From Caulobacter sp. (lineage in GTDB: Bacteria; Pseudomonadota; Alphaproteobacteria; Caulobacterales; Caulobacteraceae): a stretch of DNA of 6,594 nt. How positions within the stretch are numbered: position 1 is the stretch's first letter; every line of letters begins with the position of its first letter. The position numbers and the translations under genes were made by a program. Under the pieces are notes generated by a model. It was not told the DNA's origin and made no database searches. It saw only the letters and a list, made by a program, of their open reading frames with translations. The stretch covers positions 1 to 6,594 of the forward strand of contig JACMOF010000433.1 of NCBI GenBank assembly GCA_014378155.1, written 5' to 3'. Below, one piece after another: positions 1 to 6,296 of the stretch.

Positions 1-50
1 AGCGATCCGACACCGCCAAACGCACCTTCGTGCTGCTGCCCCGCCGCTGG
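1..50 (+). repeat. 50-bp terminal direct repeat, left member
   Basis: These bases are identical, without mismatch, to 6545–6594 and in the same orientation. Both lie inside the same part of an IS5-family transposase gene (residues [15 protein letters not shown]). The identity may extend beyond both window edges. Confidence 0.98.
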
Positions 51-143
51 GTCGTGGAGCGCACCTTCGCCTGGCTCGGCCGAAACCGACGCCTGGCCAA
101 GGACTTCGAGGCCACTCTCGAAAGCTCAACCGCATGGCTCTTC
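1..143 (+). pseudogene. IS5-family transposase, C-terminal fragment (left copy)
   Basis: The frame enters from the left edge and reads [15 protein letters not shown], then [20 protein letters not shown], ending at [11 protein letters not shown]. This is the C-terminal part of an IS5-family (IS427-type) DDE transposase. The glutamate of VVERTF (codon 57–59) is in the position of the family's catalytic Glu. Family members normally continue for roughly 15 more residues (an IQLLTRRLA-type end) before the stop. Here the match breaks after the Phe at 141–143, and no right terminal inverted repeat follows, so the 3' end of the element appears deleted. The frame stays open through unrelated sequence to 266. 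Its first 50 bases are identical to the last 50 of the window, so this is either a second copy or the continuation of the right-hand element. Family assignment is firm; the exact break point is judged by eye from memory of the family. Confidence 0.82.
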
Positions 144-160
144 TACGACCAAAACTCGCC

Positions 161-195
161 GCTTCCCGCTTCCCGCATCCCGCATCCCGCTTCCT
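161..195 (+). repeat. heptamer tandem repeat, five units of GCWTCCC
   Basis: Five head-to-tail 7-bp units are visible: GCTTCCC, GCTTCCC, GCATCCC, GCATCCC and a last GCTTCCT. The unit is not a multiple of three, so it puts the PASRIPH-like string into translation in any frame. It sits exactly where transposase similarity has ended and the receptor-like tail begins, so it marks, or helped make, a rearrangement junction. Similar 7-bp GC-rich arrays occur between genes in several proteobacteria. Confidence 0.9.
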
Positions 196-266
196 ACGGC
201 GGCGGCGGGTTTGCGCCCCTGAACAAGGGACGCACTGTCGGGATCGAGCTGAACTTCAAATATTGA
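189..266 (+). pseudogene. C-terminal remnant of a probable TonB-dependent receptor
   Basis: The last 25 codons before the TGA at 264–266 read [22 protein letters not shown] at the end. The final residues alternate hydrophobic and polar (V, I, L, F, Y at every second place) and end on an aromatic residue. That is the C-terminal beta-strand signal of outer-membrane barrels recognised by the BAM machinery. The [12 protein letters not shown] pattern is typical of TonB-dependent receptor ends. No barrel or plug upstream survives: the frame runs back into the 7-bp repeats and a transposase fragment. A strong hairpin 10 bases after the stop supports a genuine former gene end. The tail is too short to name a substrate, and chance resemblance cannot be excluded. 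Confidence 0.5.
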
Positions 267-275
267 CGACGCAAT

Positions 276-300
276 GCGGCGAGGCCCAGCGCCTCGCCGC
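276..300 (+). terminator. strong GC hairpin after the receptor-like tail
   Basis: GCGGCGAGGC (276–285) pairs perfectly with GCCTCGCCGC (291–300) around a 5-base loop, CCAGC. It starts 10 bases after the stop at 266. No U-run follows, so it is either a non-canonical terminator or an mRNA 3'-end stabiliser. Confidence 0.6.
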
Positions 301-446
301 GATTGAAGCCACAAGGATTGGAGGCGTGAAGCAGACTGTCTTCCCGGCGGCTTAACTTGGCCCGCGCTAGCAGCAGAACCGGTACGTTGCAGCGGTGCTT
401 GAGCGGAGCAAAAATCGAGGCCAATCGCCCTGCGCCCGACAGAGAC

Positions 447-459
447 CTGACCCAGTCAG
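447..459 (-). terminator. weak hairpin just past the regulator stop
   Basis: On the minus strand a 5-bp stem, CTGAC / GTCAG with a TGG loop, begins three bases after the regulator's stop codon and is followed by a mildly T-rich stretch (GTCTCTGTC). The stem is short, so this is a tentative terminator. Confidence 0.25.
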
Positions 460-462
460 CCG

Positions 463-1890
463 CTAAAACGCTGCAAATGGGAATGGTGAGACAGCCTTGC
501 TGTTTTCCTCGACCAACAGCGTGCGATTAATCGGCGCCGCCGCCCGCTGCGGGCAGGCCGGGCGCTCGCAGATCCGGCAGGATGGGCCGATCTCGACAGC
601 CAGGGGCGCGGTGATATCCAGCCCCCGGGCATAGACCAGCTTGCCGGCGTATTTCAGCTCGCAGCCCAAGCCGATGACCAGCTCGTCCTCCAGCCCCGCC
701 TGCAGGCCCGACACTCGCCGCACCGTGCGCGACAGGGTGAAATAGCGCTCGCGGTCGGGGGTCTCGATCACCTGGGTGATGATGCGGCCCGGAGTCTTGA
801 AGCTGTCGTGGACGTTCCAGCGCGGGCAGGCTCCGCCGAACCGCGAGAACGGAAACGGCCCGGCCGCGAACCGCTTGGAGATGTTACCCGCCGCGTCCAG
901 CCGCATCATGAAGAACGGCACGCCGCGTGAGCCGGGGCGGCTGAGCGTCGTCAGCCGCTGCGCCGCCTGCTCGTAACTTATCCCGAACCGTGAGCGGACC
1001 CGTTCGATGTCATAGCCGCTAGCCTCCATGGCCGCCAGGAAAGGCTCGTAGGGGGTCATGATCGCGGCGGCCAGGTAGTTGTCGAGGAACACCTTCAGCA
1101 GTTGGCGCGTGGCACGGTCGGGGGCCTGGAAGCGGTCGGTCAAGGTCGTCAGCGTTTCGCCGGCCTCCATCAGACCCAGCTGGTAGCAAACCGCGAAGAT
1201 GCGGCTGGCCGGGGCCAGGGTCTCCGACACCATCAGCCGCTTGCGGTGATGGTCGTAGCGTCGCAGCGAGCCGGCCATGGTCTCGACCGGCATCACCCGG
1301 GTCTGGACGCCGAACTGTTCCAGCAGCCGGGCGCGGACGGCGGGACCCAGGTCCTGCGGGTCGGCCTTCATGGCCGCGACGATCCGCTCGGCCACGGTCT
1401 CCAGCTCGGCAAAATGGTTGCGCTGAGCGCTGACCAGGTCGCGGACCCAGTCCGTGGGCGAGGTTGTCGAGGCCGCCGCCGTTCCGTCCGGACGCTCGAA
1501 GGCGCCAAGGTCTATCAGGCGGCCGCGATCCAAATAGGCGCGGTAGAGCCGGGTCATGGCCTCGGCGAAGGCCGGCGACAGCTCGGCGACCTCGGCCGAC
1601 TCGTGGCGATTGACGCCCAGGTCGGCGAACATCTTGTCGGCCAGCACCTCCTCCAAACTGGCCCCGCCGCCCGGATCGTCGGCCGACAGGCTGCGCAGGT
1701 CCAGGTCGTAGGCGTCGGCCAGGCGCAGCAGGATCTGGGCGGTGACCGGACGCTGGTTGCGCTCCAGCAGGTTGAAATAACTGGGCGAGACGCCGAGGTC
1801 CTCCGCCATCCGGCTCTGGGTCACGCCGAGATCGCGCCGCAGCCGCTTCAGCCGGCCGCCCAGGAAGAGCTTCTTGTCATTCGTCGACAT
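463..1890 (-). CDS. XRE-family regulator of the ScfR type (RamB/PrpR-like)
   Basis: A 475-residue cytoplasmic DNA-binding regulator with three parts. Residues about 9–66 form an XRE/Cro helix-turn-helix (LGVTQSRMAEDLGVSPSYFN, then LLERNQRPVTAQILLRLADAY). Residues about 185–310 resemble the IrrE/ImmA-like domain, but the HExxH zinc site is degenerate (CYQLGLM, 235–241), so no protease activity is expected. Residues about 315–470 match the ScfR-type C-terminal domain with cysteines C410, C438, C441 and C446 (GCEL and CRICERPAC). Described relatives include RamB, acting on aceA/aceB in corynebacteria and on icl1 in mycobacteria, and PrpR, which binds short-chain acyl-CoA and carries an iron–sulfur cluster. 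It diverges from aceA, so I infer it controls the glyoxylate genes and itself, probably sensing an acyl-CoA. Length is normal for the family. ATG at 1890 leads directly into the HTH domain; its ribosome site is weak. Confidence 0.88.
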   Translation of the reverse strand: MSTNDKKLFLGGRLKRLRRDLGVTQSRMAEDLGVSPSYFNLLERNQRPVTAQILLRLADAYDLDLRSLSADDPGGGASLEEVLADKMFADLGVNRHESAEVAELSPAFAEAMTRLYRAYLDRGRLIDLGAFERPDGTAAASTTSPTDWVRDLVSAQRNHFAELETVAERIVAAMKADPQDLGPAVRARLLEQFGVQTRVMPVETMAGSLRRYDHHRKRLMVSETLAPASRIFAVCYQLGLMEAGETLTTLTDRFQAPDRATRQLLKVFLDNYLAAAIMTPYEPFLAAMEASGYDIERVRSRFGISYEQAAQRLTTLSRPGSRGVPFFMMRLDAAGNISKRFAAGPFPFSRFGGACPRWNVHDSFKTPGRIITQVIETPDRERYFTLSRTVRRVSGLQAGLEDELVIGLGCELKYAGKLVYARGLDITAPLAVEIGPSCRICERPACPQRAAAPINRTLLVEENSKAVSPFPFAAF

Positions 1891-1900
1891 ATGGTCAAGT

Positions 1901-1939
1901 TGTCATAGATTGACAGATTTACAAAGTCTTGATGTGACA
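1901..1939. promoter_or_regulatory. TGTCA/TGACA half-site cluster
   Basis: TGTCA (1901–1905) and TGACA (1911–1915) form an inverted pair with centres one helical turn apart. A further TGACA occurs at 1935–1939. TTGTCA (1900–1905) and TGACAA (1935–1940) also form an outer inverted pair. Such symmetric half-sites suit a dimeric XRE regulator. The plus-strand TTGACA (1910–1915) could double as a -35 element for aceA, but I see no good -10 at standard spacing after it. Confidence 0.4.
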
Positions 1940-1940
1940 A
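1916..1940 (-). promoter_or_regulatory. candidate promoter for the regulator gene
   Basis: On the minus strand TTGTCAC (1940–1934) is separated by 10 bases from TGTAAATC (1923–1916). This resembles the Caulobacter housekeeping pattern TTGACGS–N10-14–GCTANAWC, with about 5 of 7 and 6 of 8 positions agreeing. Transcription would start near 1910, leaving a leader of about 20 bases. The RamB-like box overlaps its -10, which would suit autorepression. This is prediction only. Confidence 0.4.
1918..1928 (-). promoter_or_regulatory. RamB-like operator box
   Basis: Minus-strand GACTTTGTAAA matches 9 of 11 positions of AACTTTGCAAA, the core of the corynebacterial RamB box as I recall it. It lies in the divergent region between the ScfR-type regulator and aceA, where such a site would be expected. 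A partial second copy of its core on the plus strand, ACAAATC (1937–1943), lies 16 bases from ACAAAGTC (1921–1928). The box sequence in alphaproteobacteria may differ, so this is a candidate only. Confidence 0.42.
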
Positions 1941-2073
1941 ATCGCCTTCATTAGGTTCGACGGCTTTCGCCGGGCGGCGTTAGCTCACGGTCACGAACGC
2001 TTCCTTGTCGACCCGCCCTCCCGCACCTCCTGCGGCCAAGCCGGATCGGCGCCTGATGTGGGACAAACGACCG

Positions 2074-3696
2074 ATGACGACGCTGCGCAAGACCTACGCC
2101 CAACACCGCCAGGAGCTGCTGGGCCGCTATCCCGACGGCCTCGCGCCGGCCGGCATCGCCATGGACGACATTATCCAGCTGAAGCTGCAGAACACTTTCT
2201 CGACCCACTTGGACATCGCCCGCGAAATGGCCGGCGTCATGCGTGCCGACATGGCCGCCTACGACGCCGACAGCGCCCAGTTCACCCAATCGCTGGGCTG
2301 CTGGTCGGGCTTCCACGCCCAGCAGATGATCAAGTCGGTCAAGCGCCTGCGCGGCACGACCAAGGGCGCCTACGTCTATCTCTCGGGTTGGATGGTCGCC
2401 GGCCTGCGCAACCGCTTCGGCCACCTGCCCGATCAGTCGATGCACGACAAGACCTCGGTCGTTGATCTGATCGAGGAGATCTACGTCTCGCTGCGCCAGG
2501 CCGATGAGGTCGCGATCAACGACCTGTTCAAGGCCCTGAAGACCGCCCGCGACGTCGGCGACCAGGTCGCCGAGAAAACCGCAATCGCCGCCATCGACAC
2601 CTTCGAGACTCACGTCGTGCCGATCATCGCCGACATCGACGCGGGCTTCGGTAACGAGAACGCCACCTACATTTTGGCGAAGGAAATGATCAAGGCCGGC
2701 GCCTGCTGCCTGCAGATCGAGAACCAGGTCTCCGACGCCAAGCAGTGCGGCCACCAGGACGGCAAGGTCACGGTGCCGCGTGAGGACTTCATCGAGAAGC
2801 TGCGCGCTTGTCGCCTGGCCTTCGAGGAACTGGGCGTCGACGAGGGCGTCATCGTCGCCCGCACCGACAGCCTGGGCGCCGGCCTGACCCAGAAGATCCC
2901 GGTCAGCCAGGCGCCGGGCGACCTGGCCTCTGACTACATCAAGTGGCTGAAGACCGAGGCGATCACCGTCGATAACCCGATCCTGCCGGGCGAATTGGCG
3001 ATCTATCTCGACGGTCGGTTCGAAAAGCCGGTGCGCATGCCCAACGGCCTGTTCGCCTTCCAGGAAGGCACCGGCCGGGCCCGCGTCATCGAGGACTGCA
3101 TCGCATCCTTGACTCAGGGCGGCGCCGACCTGCTGTGGATCGAGACCGACACCCCCAATGTCGACGAGATCGCCTCGATGGTCAGCGAGATCCGCAAGGT
3201 CGTCCCGAACGCCAAGCTGACCTACAACAACTCGCCGTCGTTCAACTGGACCCTGAACCTGCGCCGCCAGGTTCGTGATCAATGGATCGCCGAGGGAAAG
3301 ATCCACAAGGACTCCTATCCCGAGGGTAACACCCTGATGTCGGCCGAGTTCGACGCCAGCGACCTGGGCCAGGAAACCGACGCCCGTCTCGCCGCCTTCC
3401 AGGCCGACATCGCGGCTCGCGCCGGGGTGTTCCACAACCTGATCACCCTGCCCACCTTCCACCTGACGGCCAAGAGCATGGACGAGTTGTCGCGCGGCTA
3501 TTTCGGTCCCGACCGGATGAAGGCCTACGTCAACACCGTCCAGCGCGAGGAAATCCGTCGCGGCGTCTCGGCGGTGAAGCACCAGCACGAGGTCGGCTCG
3601 GATCTGGGTGACACCTTCAAGGAGATGGTCGCCGGTGAGCGCGCCCTGAAGGCCGGCGGCCACGCCAACACCATGAACCAGTTCGCCGCCGAATAG
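2074..3696 (+). CDS. aceA: isocitrate lyase
   Basis: Isocitrate lyase cleaves isocitrate to succinate and glyoxylate, the first step of the glyoxylate bypass, in the cytoplasm. From ATG 2074 the protein has 540 residues. It resembles the long isocitrate lyases of Pseudomonas and Acinetobacter rather than the shorter E. coli form, including the ending ALKAGGHANTMNQF. Visible active-site elements are the metal-binding acidic loop ADIDAGFGN (D187, D189), the catalytic cysteine C225 in KQCGHQDGK (KKCGH in E. coli), and the substrate-binding SPSFNW at 387–392. All are intact. In-frame alternatives are ATG 2056 and TTG 2005. I prefer 2074 because MTTLRKTYAQHRQELL looks like the conserved beginning, but the only ribosome site, GGGA at 2059–2062, is weak and somewhat distant. 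It is the first gene of a likely three-gene operon and diverges from the ScfR-type regulator. Confidence 0.96.
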   Translation: MTTLRKTYAQHRQELLGRYPDGLAPAGIAMDDIIQLKLQNTFSTHLDIAREMAGVMRADMAAYDADSAQFTQSLGCWSGFHAQQMIKSVKRLRGTTKGAYVYLSGWMVAGLRNRFGHLPDQSMHDKTSVVDLIEEIYVSLRQADEVAINDLFKALKTARDVGDQVAEKTAIAAIDTFETHVVPIIADIDAGFGNENATYILAKEMIKAGACCLQIENQVSDAKQCGHQDGKVTVPREDFIEKLRACRLAFEELGVDEGVIVARTDSLGAGLTQKIPVSQAPGDLASDYIKWLKTEAITVDNPILPGELAIYLDGRFEKPVRMPNGLFAFQEGTGRARVIEDCIASLTQGGADLLWIETDTPNVDEIASMVSEIRKVVPNAKLTYNNSPSFNWTLNLRRQVRDQWIAEGKIHKDSYPEGNTLMSAEFDASDLGQETDARLAAFQADIAARAGVFHNLITLPTFHLTAKSMDELSRGYFGPDRMKAYVNTVQREEIRRGVSAVKHQHEVGSDLGDTFKEMVAGERALKAGGHANTMNQFAAE

Positions 3697-3705
3697 TCGG
3701 CGAAC
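3681..3705 (+). terminator. inverted repeat spanning the aceA stop, possible attenuator
   Basis: GTTCGCCG (3681–3688) pairs perfectly with CGGCGAAC (3698–3705), and the TAG stop lies in the 9-base loop. GGCC and TTTCTTT follow. The T-rich tail suggests a leaky intrinsic terminator that lowers expression of the downstream genes, though the stem is short and the tail starts four bases late. Confidence 0.4.
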
Positions 3706-3741
3706 GGCCTTTCTTTCCCCACCCGATCAAAGGATTCCATC

Positions 3742-3975
3742 ATGACCGCTACGCAATTTGCTCCCGCCGCCATGCCGAACGCCTCCGCCGAACAACGCGC
3801 GATCGATCGGGTGGCCGAGGCCGCCCACCGCCTGAACGAGGCAGTGCAACGGGCCATCGCGGCCGGCTATTCCGTCGAGCTGGTGCGCACCTCGCGTCAC
3901 CACGACGGGGCGGGCAATTGGGGCGACCAGATCGTCCCGACCGTTCGACCCAATGGCGCCGCCAAGAGCGACTGA
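3742..3975 (+). CDS. small conserved-looking protein of unknown function between aceA and aceB
   Basis: A 77-residue protein I cannot assign to a family. The start is well supported: AAAGGA at 3729–3734 lies 7 bases before the ATG, the best ribosome site in the window. It follows aceA by 45 bases and precedes aceB by 79, so it is probably cotranscribed with both. A disordered Ala/Pro-rich start (1–16) is followed by an amphipathic helix at about 17–42 (ending AHRLNEAVQRAIAAGY). A short strand, SVELVRTS, comes next, then a polar segment with HHDG and GNWGDQ and a VPTVRP end. There is no signal peptide, membrane segment or cysteine. The size and fold outline would suit a small partner or regulator of one of the enzymes, but that is a guess. 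Coding is supported by the ribosome site, GC-rich third positions and operon position. Confidence 0.75.
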   Translation: MTATQFAPAAMPNASAEQRAIDRVAEAAHRLNEAVQRAIAAGYSVELVRTSRHHDGAGNWGDQIVPTVRPNGAAKSD

Positions 3976-4004
3976 TCTACAACACCACCTCGTCGATATG
4001 CTTG

Positions 4005-4027
4005 CTCCCGGGCTTCACGCCCGGGAG
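4005..4027 (+). promoter_or_regulatory. perfect 9-bp hairpin in the aceB leader
   Basis: CTCCCGGGC (4005–4013) pairs perfectly with GCCCGGGAG (4019–4027) around the loop TTCAC. It ends 27 bases before the aceB ATG and 17 before its ribosome site. No T-run follows, so termination is unlikely. mRNA stabilisation, processing, or a translational control element for aceB fits better. Confidence 0.55.
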
Positions 4028-4054
4028 GCCTCCACAGAGCCTGCAGGATTTCCC

Positions 4055-5635
4055 ATGCCCCTCGACATCGCCGCCAATATCCAGATCAACGGTCCTGTCG
4101 AGGGCCGCGCGGTAGAGATCCTGACGCCCGAAGCTTTGGCCTTCGTGGCCGATCTGCACCGCCGGTTCGACGCGCGTCGCCGCGAACTCCTGGTGGCCCG
4201 AAGCGTACGCCAGGCTCGTTTCGACGCTGGGGAGCTGCCAGACTTCCTGCCCGATACCGTCGACATCCGCGAGAGCGACTGGACTGTCGCGCCGATCCCA
4301 GTCGACCTACAGGATCGCCGCGTCGAAATCACCGGCCCCGTCGATCGCAAGATGATCATCAACGCCCTCAACTGCGGGGCGAAGGTGTTCATGGCCGACT
4401 TCGAGGACGCCACCTCTCCGACCTGGTCCAACCTGATCGAAGGCCAGGTCAACCTGAAGGATCGCTGGGCGGGCCAGCTGGCCCACGTCGATCCCAAGTC
4501 CGGCAAGAGCTACGCGCTGGGAGAGAACCTGGCCGTCCTGAAAATCCGCCCACGCGGCTGGCACCTGCCTGAACAGCACATGGAAGTGGATGGCCTGCCC
4601 GTCAGCGGGGCCTTGTTCGACTTCGGCCTGTACTTTTTCCACAACGCCAAGGCCACCCTGGCGCAAGGCTCGGGTCCTTACTTCTACCTGCCCAAGCTAG
4701 AGAGCCACCTGGAGGCGCGCCTCTGGAACGAGGTGTTCGTCCACGCCCAGGCCGCGCTGGGCGTCCCCGACGGCACGATCAAGGCCACGGTGCTGATCGA
4801 GACCATCCCGGCCGCCTTCGAGATGGACGAGATCATCTTCGAGCTGCGCGACCACATGGCCGGCCTCAACTGTGGTCGCTGGGATTACATCTTCTCGTTC
4901 ATCAAGCGCCTGGGCGGACGCGCTGAATTCCTCACGCCGGACCGCTCGGCCATGGTGATGGGCCAGGCCTTCCTGGGCGCCTATTCGCTGAAGCTGATCC
5001 AGACCTGCCACCGCCGGGCGGCCTTCGCCATGGGCGGCATGGCGGCCCAGATCCCGATCAAGGGCGACGAGACCGCCAACCAAGCCGCCTTCGCCAAGGT
5101 GCGGGCTGACAAGGAACGCGAGGCCGGGGCCGGTCACGACGGCACCTGGGTCGCCCACCCCGACCTGGTGCCCGTGGCCATGGAGGTCTTTGACCGCCTA
5201 ATGCCGACGCCCAACCAGCTGGACAAGCGCCTCGCCGACCTCACGATCACACAGCAGCAAATGCTGAAGTTGCATGACGGCGTCCGCACCGAAGCCGGCG
5301 TGCGCGAAAACATCCGCGTTGGCGTGCGCTACACTCAGGCCTGGATCGAGGGCCGGGGCGCGGTGCCGCTCTACAACCTGATGGAAGACGCCGCGACCGC
5401 CGAAATCTGCCGCACCCAGCTATGGCAATGGCTGCGATTTGGCGCGGCGCTGGACGACGGCCGAGACCTAAGCTCGGAGTTGTTCGTCAGCTTCTTCACC
5501 CAAGAGCTGACGGAACTTCGTCAGCATTTTCCCAGCGACAGGCTGGAGGACGCTGCGCAACTTTTCTCACGGATGGTGCTGACCGAAGCTCTGGATGAAT
5601 TCCTCACCCTGCCGGCCTACGAGATGATCGTTTAA
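4055..5635 (+). CDS. aceB: malate synthase A
   Basis: Malate synthase condenses glyoxylate with acetyl-CoA to malate and CoA, the second glyoxylate-bypass step, in the cytoplasm. The 526 residues match the length of the A isoform (E. coli AceB 533), not the larger ~720-residue G isoform. Seen in order: IRPRGWH (164–170) with the active-site arginine region, VLIETIPAAFEMDEI (from about 245), the family signature RDHMAGLNCGRWDYIF at 265–280, MGGMAAQIPIK, TEAGVRENIRVGVRY, and LMEDAATAE with D445 at the place of the catalytic base (D447 in E. coli). No lesion is visible. The frame is open back to 3953, but ATG 4055 is preferred: AGGA at 4045–4048 lies 6 bases upstream, and an upstream start would overlap the small gene and place the leader hairpin inside the coding sequence. 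Confidence 0.96.
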   Translation: MPLDIAANIQINGPVEGRAVEILTPEALAFVADLHRRFDARRRELLVARSVRQARFDAGELPDFLPDTVDIRESDWTVAPIPVDLQDRRVEITGPVDRKMIINALNCGAKVFMADFEDATSPTWSNLIEGQVNLKDRWAGQLAHVDPKSGKSYALGENLAVLKIRPRGWHLPEQHMEVDGLPVSGALFDFGLYFFHNAKATLAQGSGPYFYLPKLESHLEARLWNEVFVHAQAALGVPDGTIKATVLIETIPAAFEMDEIIFELRDHMAGLNCGRWDYIFSFIKRLGGRAEFLTPDRSAMVMGQAFLGAYSLKLIQTCHRRAAFAMGGMAAQIPIKGDETANQAAFAKVRADKEREAGAGHDGTWVAHPDLVPVAMEVFDRLMPTPNQLDKRLADLTITQQQMLKLHDGVRTEAGVRENIRVGVRYTQAWIEGRGAVPLYNLMEDAATAEICRTQLWQWLRFGAALDDGRDLSSELFVSFFTQELTELRQHFPSDRLEDAAQLFSRMVLTEALDEFLTLPAYEMIV

Positions 5636-5652
5636 CGCCGGCTTTCGCGGCG
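5636..5652 (+). terminator. weak hairpin directly after aceB
   Basis: CGCCG (5636–5640) and CGGCG (5648–5652) can pair around a 7-base loop, immediately after the TAA. The stem is short and no T-run follows, so it is only a tentative end of the operon. From here to 5793 I see no gene. Confidence 0.25.
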
Positions 5653-6281
5653 CCCGACTGCGACTGACATGTGTTCCGTGTCGTCTGGCGCCCAAGCGGC
5701 CCGTTTGGTCATTGAGCGAAATGCCGTTGAGGGCAAGCCCGCTCGGCGTTGCAAACCTTCGAGGCTCAGGGTCAGCAAACTTCGATTCTCTAAGAGGCTG
5801 ACCCGAAATGAAGTTGGGTGATTTCAGGCCCTTGTGATTCTGTTGGAGGTGCGAGTGATCAACGGAAAACGAAATGTGGACTGAGATCACCTGGGGCAAG
5901 CGTGCTTGAAAGGGCCTGCGGTATTCAAGCGATCTGACGGACCAGGAATGGGCGGTTCTGGAGCCGCTGATCCCGGCGCGGTCTCGCCTGGGTCGTCCGG
6001 CGAAATGGTCGTTGCGGACGATCACCAACGCGCTGCTCTATGTTTTGCGCGGCGGTCTGCCGTGGCGGATGCTGCCGGGGGACTTCCCGCCGGTGACGAC
6101 GGTTCAGCGCTATTTCTACGCCTGGCGCGACAAGGGGCTCTGGCAGACCCTCAATCATCTGTTGCTGATGGATTGCCGCGAGACGGTGGGACGCCAGGCC
6201 TCGCCCAGCGCCGGGGTGGTCGACAGCCAGAGCGTCAAGACCACCGAAAGCGGCGGGCCTGTTGGGGGAGCCTGTCCTCGG

Positions 6282-6296
6282 CCAGCCGGAGGCTGG
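6282..6296 (+). repeat. palindrome inside the transposase insertion
   Basis: CCAGCC and GGCTGG flank a GGA loop as a perfect 6-bp inverted repeat. It lies within the extra bases that break the transposase frame, and GCCTGT is repeated at 6257–6262 and 6270–6275 beside it. Together these suggest a slippage or hairpin-associated insertion. Confidence 0.6.

Noticed and set aside
251..267. Partial match (GAACTTCA) to the expected right terminal repeat of the IS
   Set aside because: Only eight bases agree with the reverse complement of the left end, and they lie inside the receptor-like coding tail. Chance is more likely.
194..424. Minus-strand open frame of 76 codons left of the regulator
   Set aside because: It overlaps the GC hairpin and the receptor-like tail, has no convincing ribosome site and no recognised motif. 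It is treated as intergenic.
1102..1908. Open frame of 268 codons on the plus strand opposite the regulator
   Set aside because: It is antisense to a clearly coding XRE/ScfR gene, has low-complexity Gln/Gly/Arg-rich content, and shows no ribosome site or family match.
1951..3663. Long open frame (570 codons) on the minus strand opposite aceA
   Set aside because: It lies almost wholly antisense to an intact isocitrate lyase. Its Asp/Val/Gly/Leu-rich composition is what GC-rich codon bias produces on the opposite strand, and no domain is recognisable.
5748..5759. TTGCAAACCTT, an 8 of 11 match to the RamB core, downstream of aceB
   Set aside because: It is weaker than the intergenic box and lies after the last gene, with no promoter role apparent.
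5567..6028. Minus-strand open frame of 153 codons across the aceB end and the IS start
   Set aside because: It is antisense to the end of aceB and the start of the IS, spans the proposed IS boundary, and has no motif. It is a by-product of base composition.
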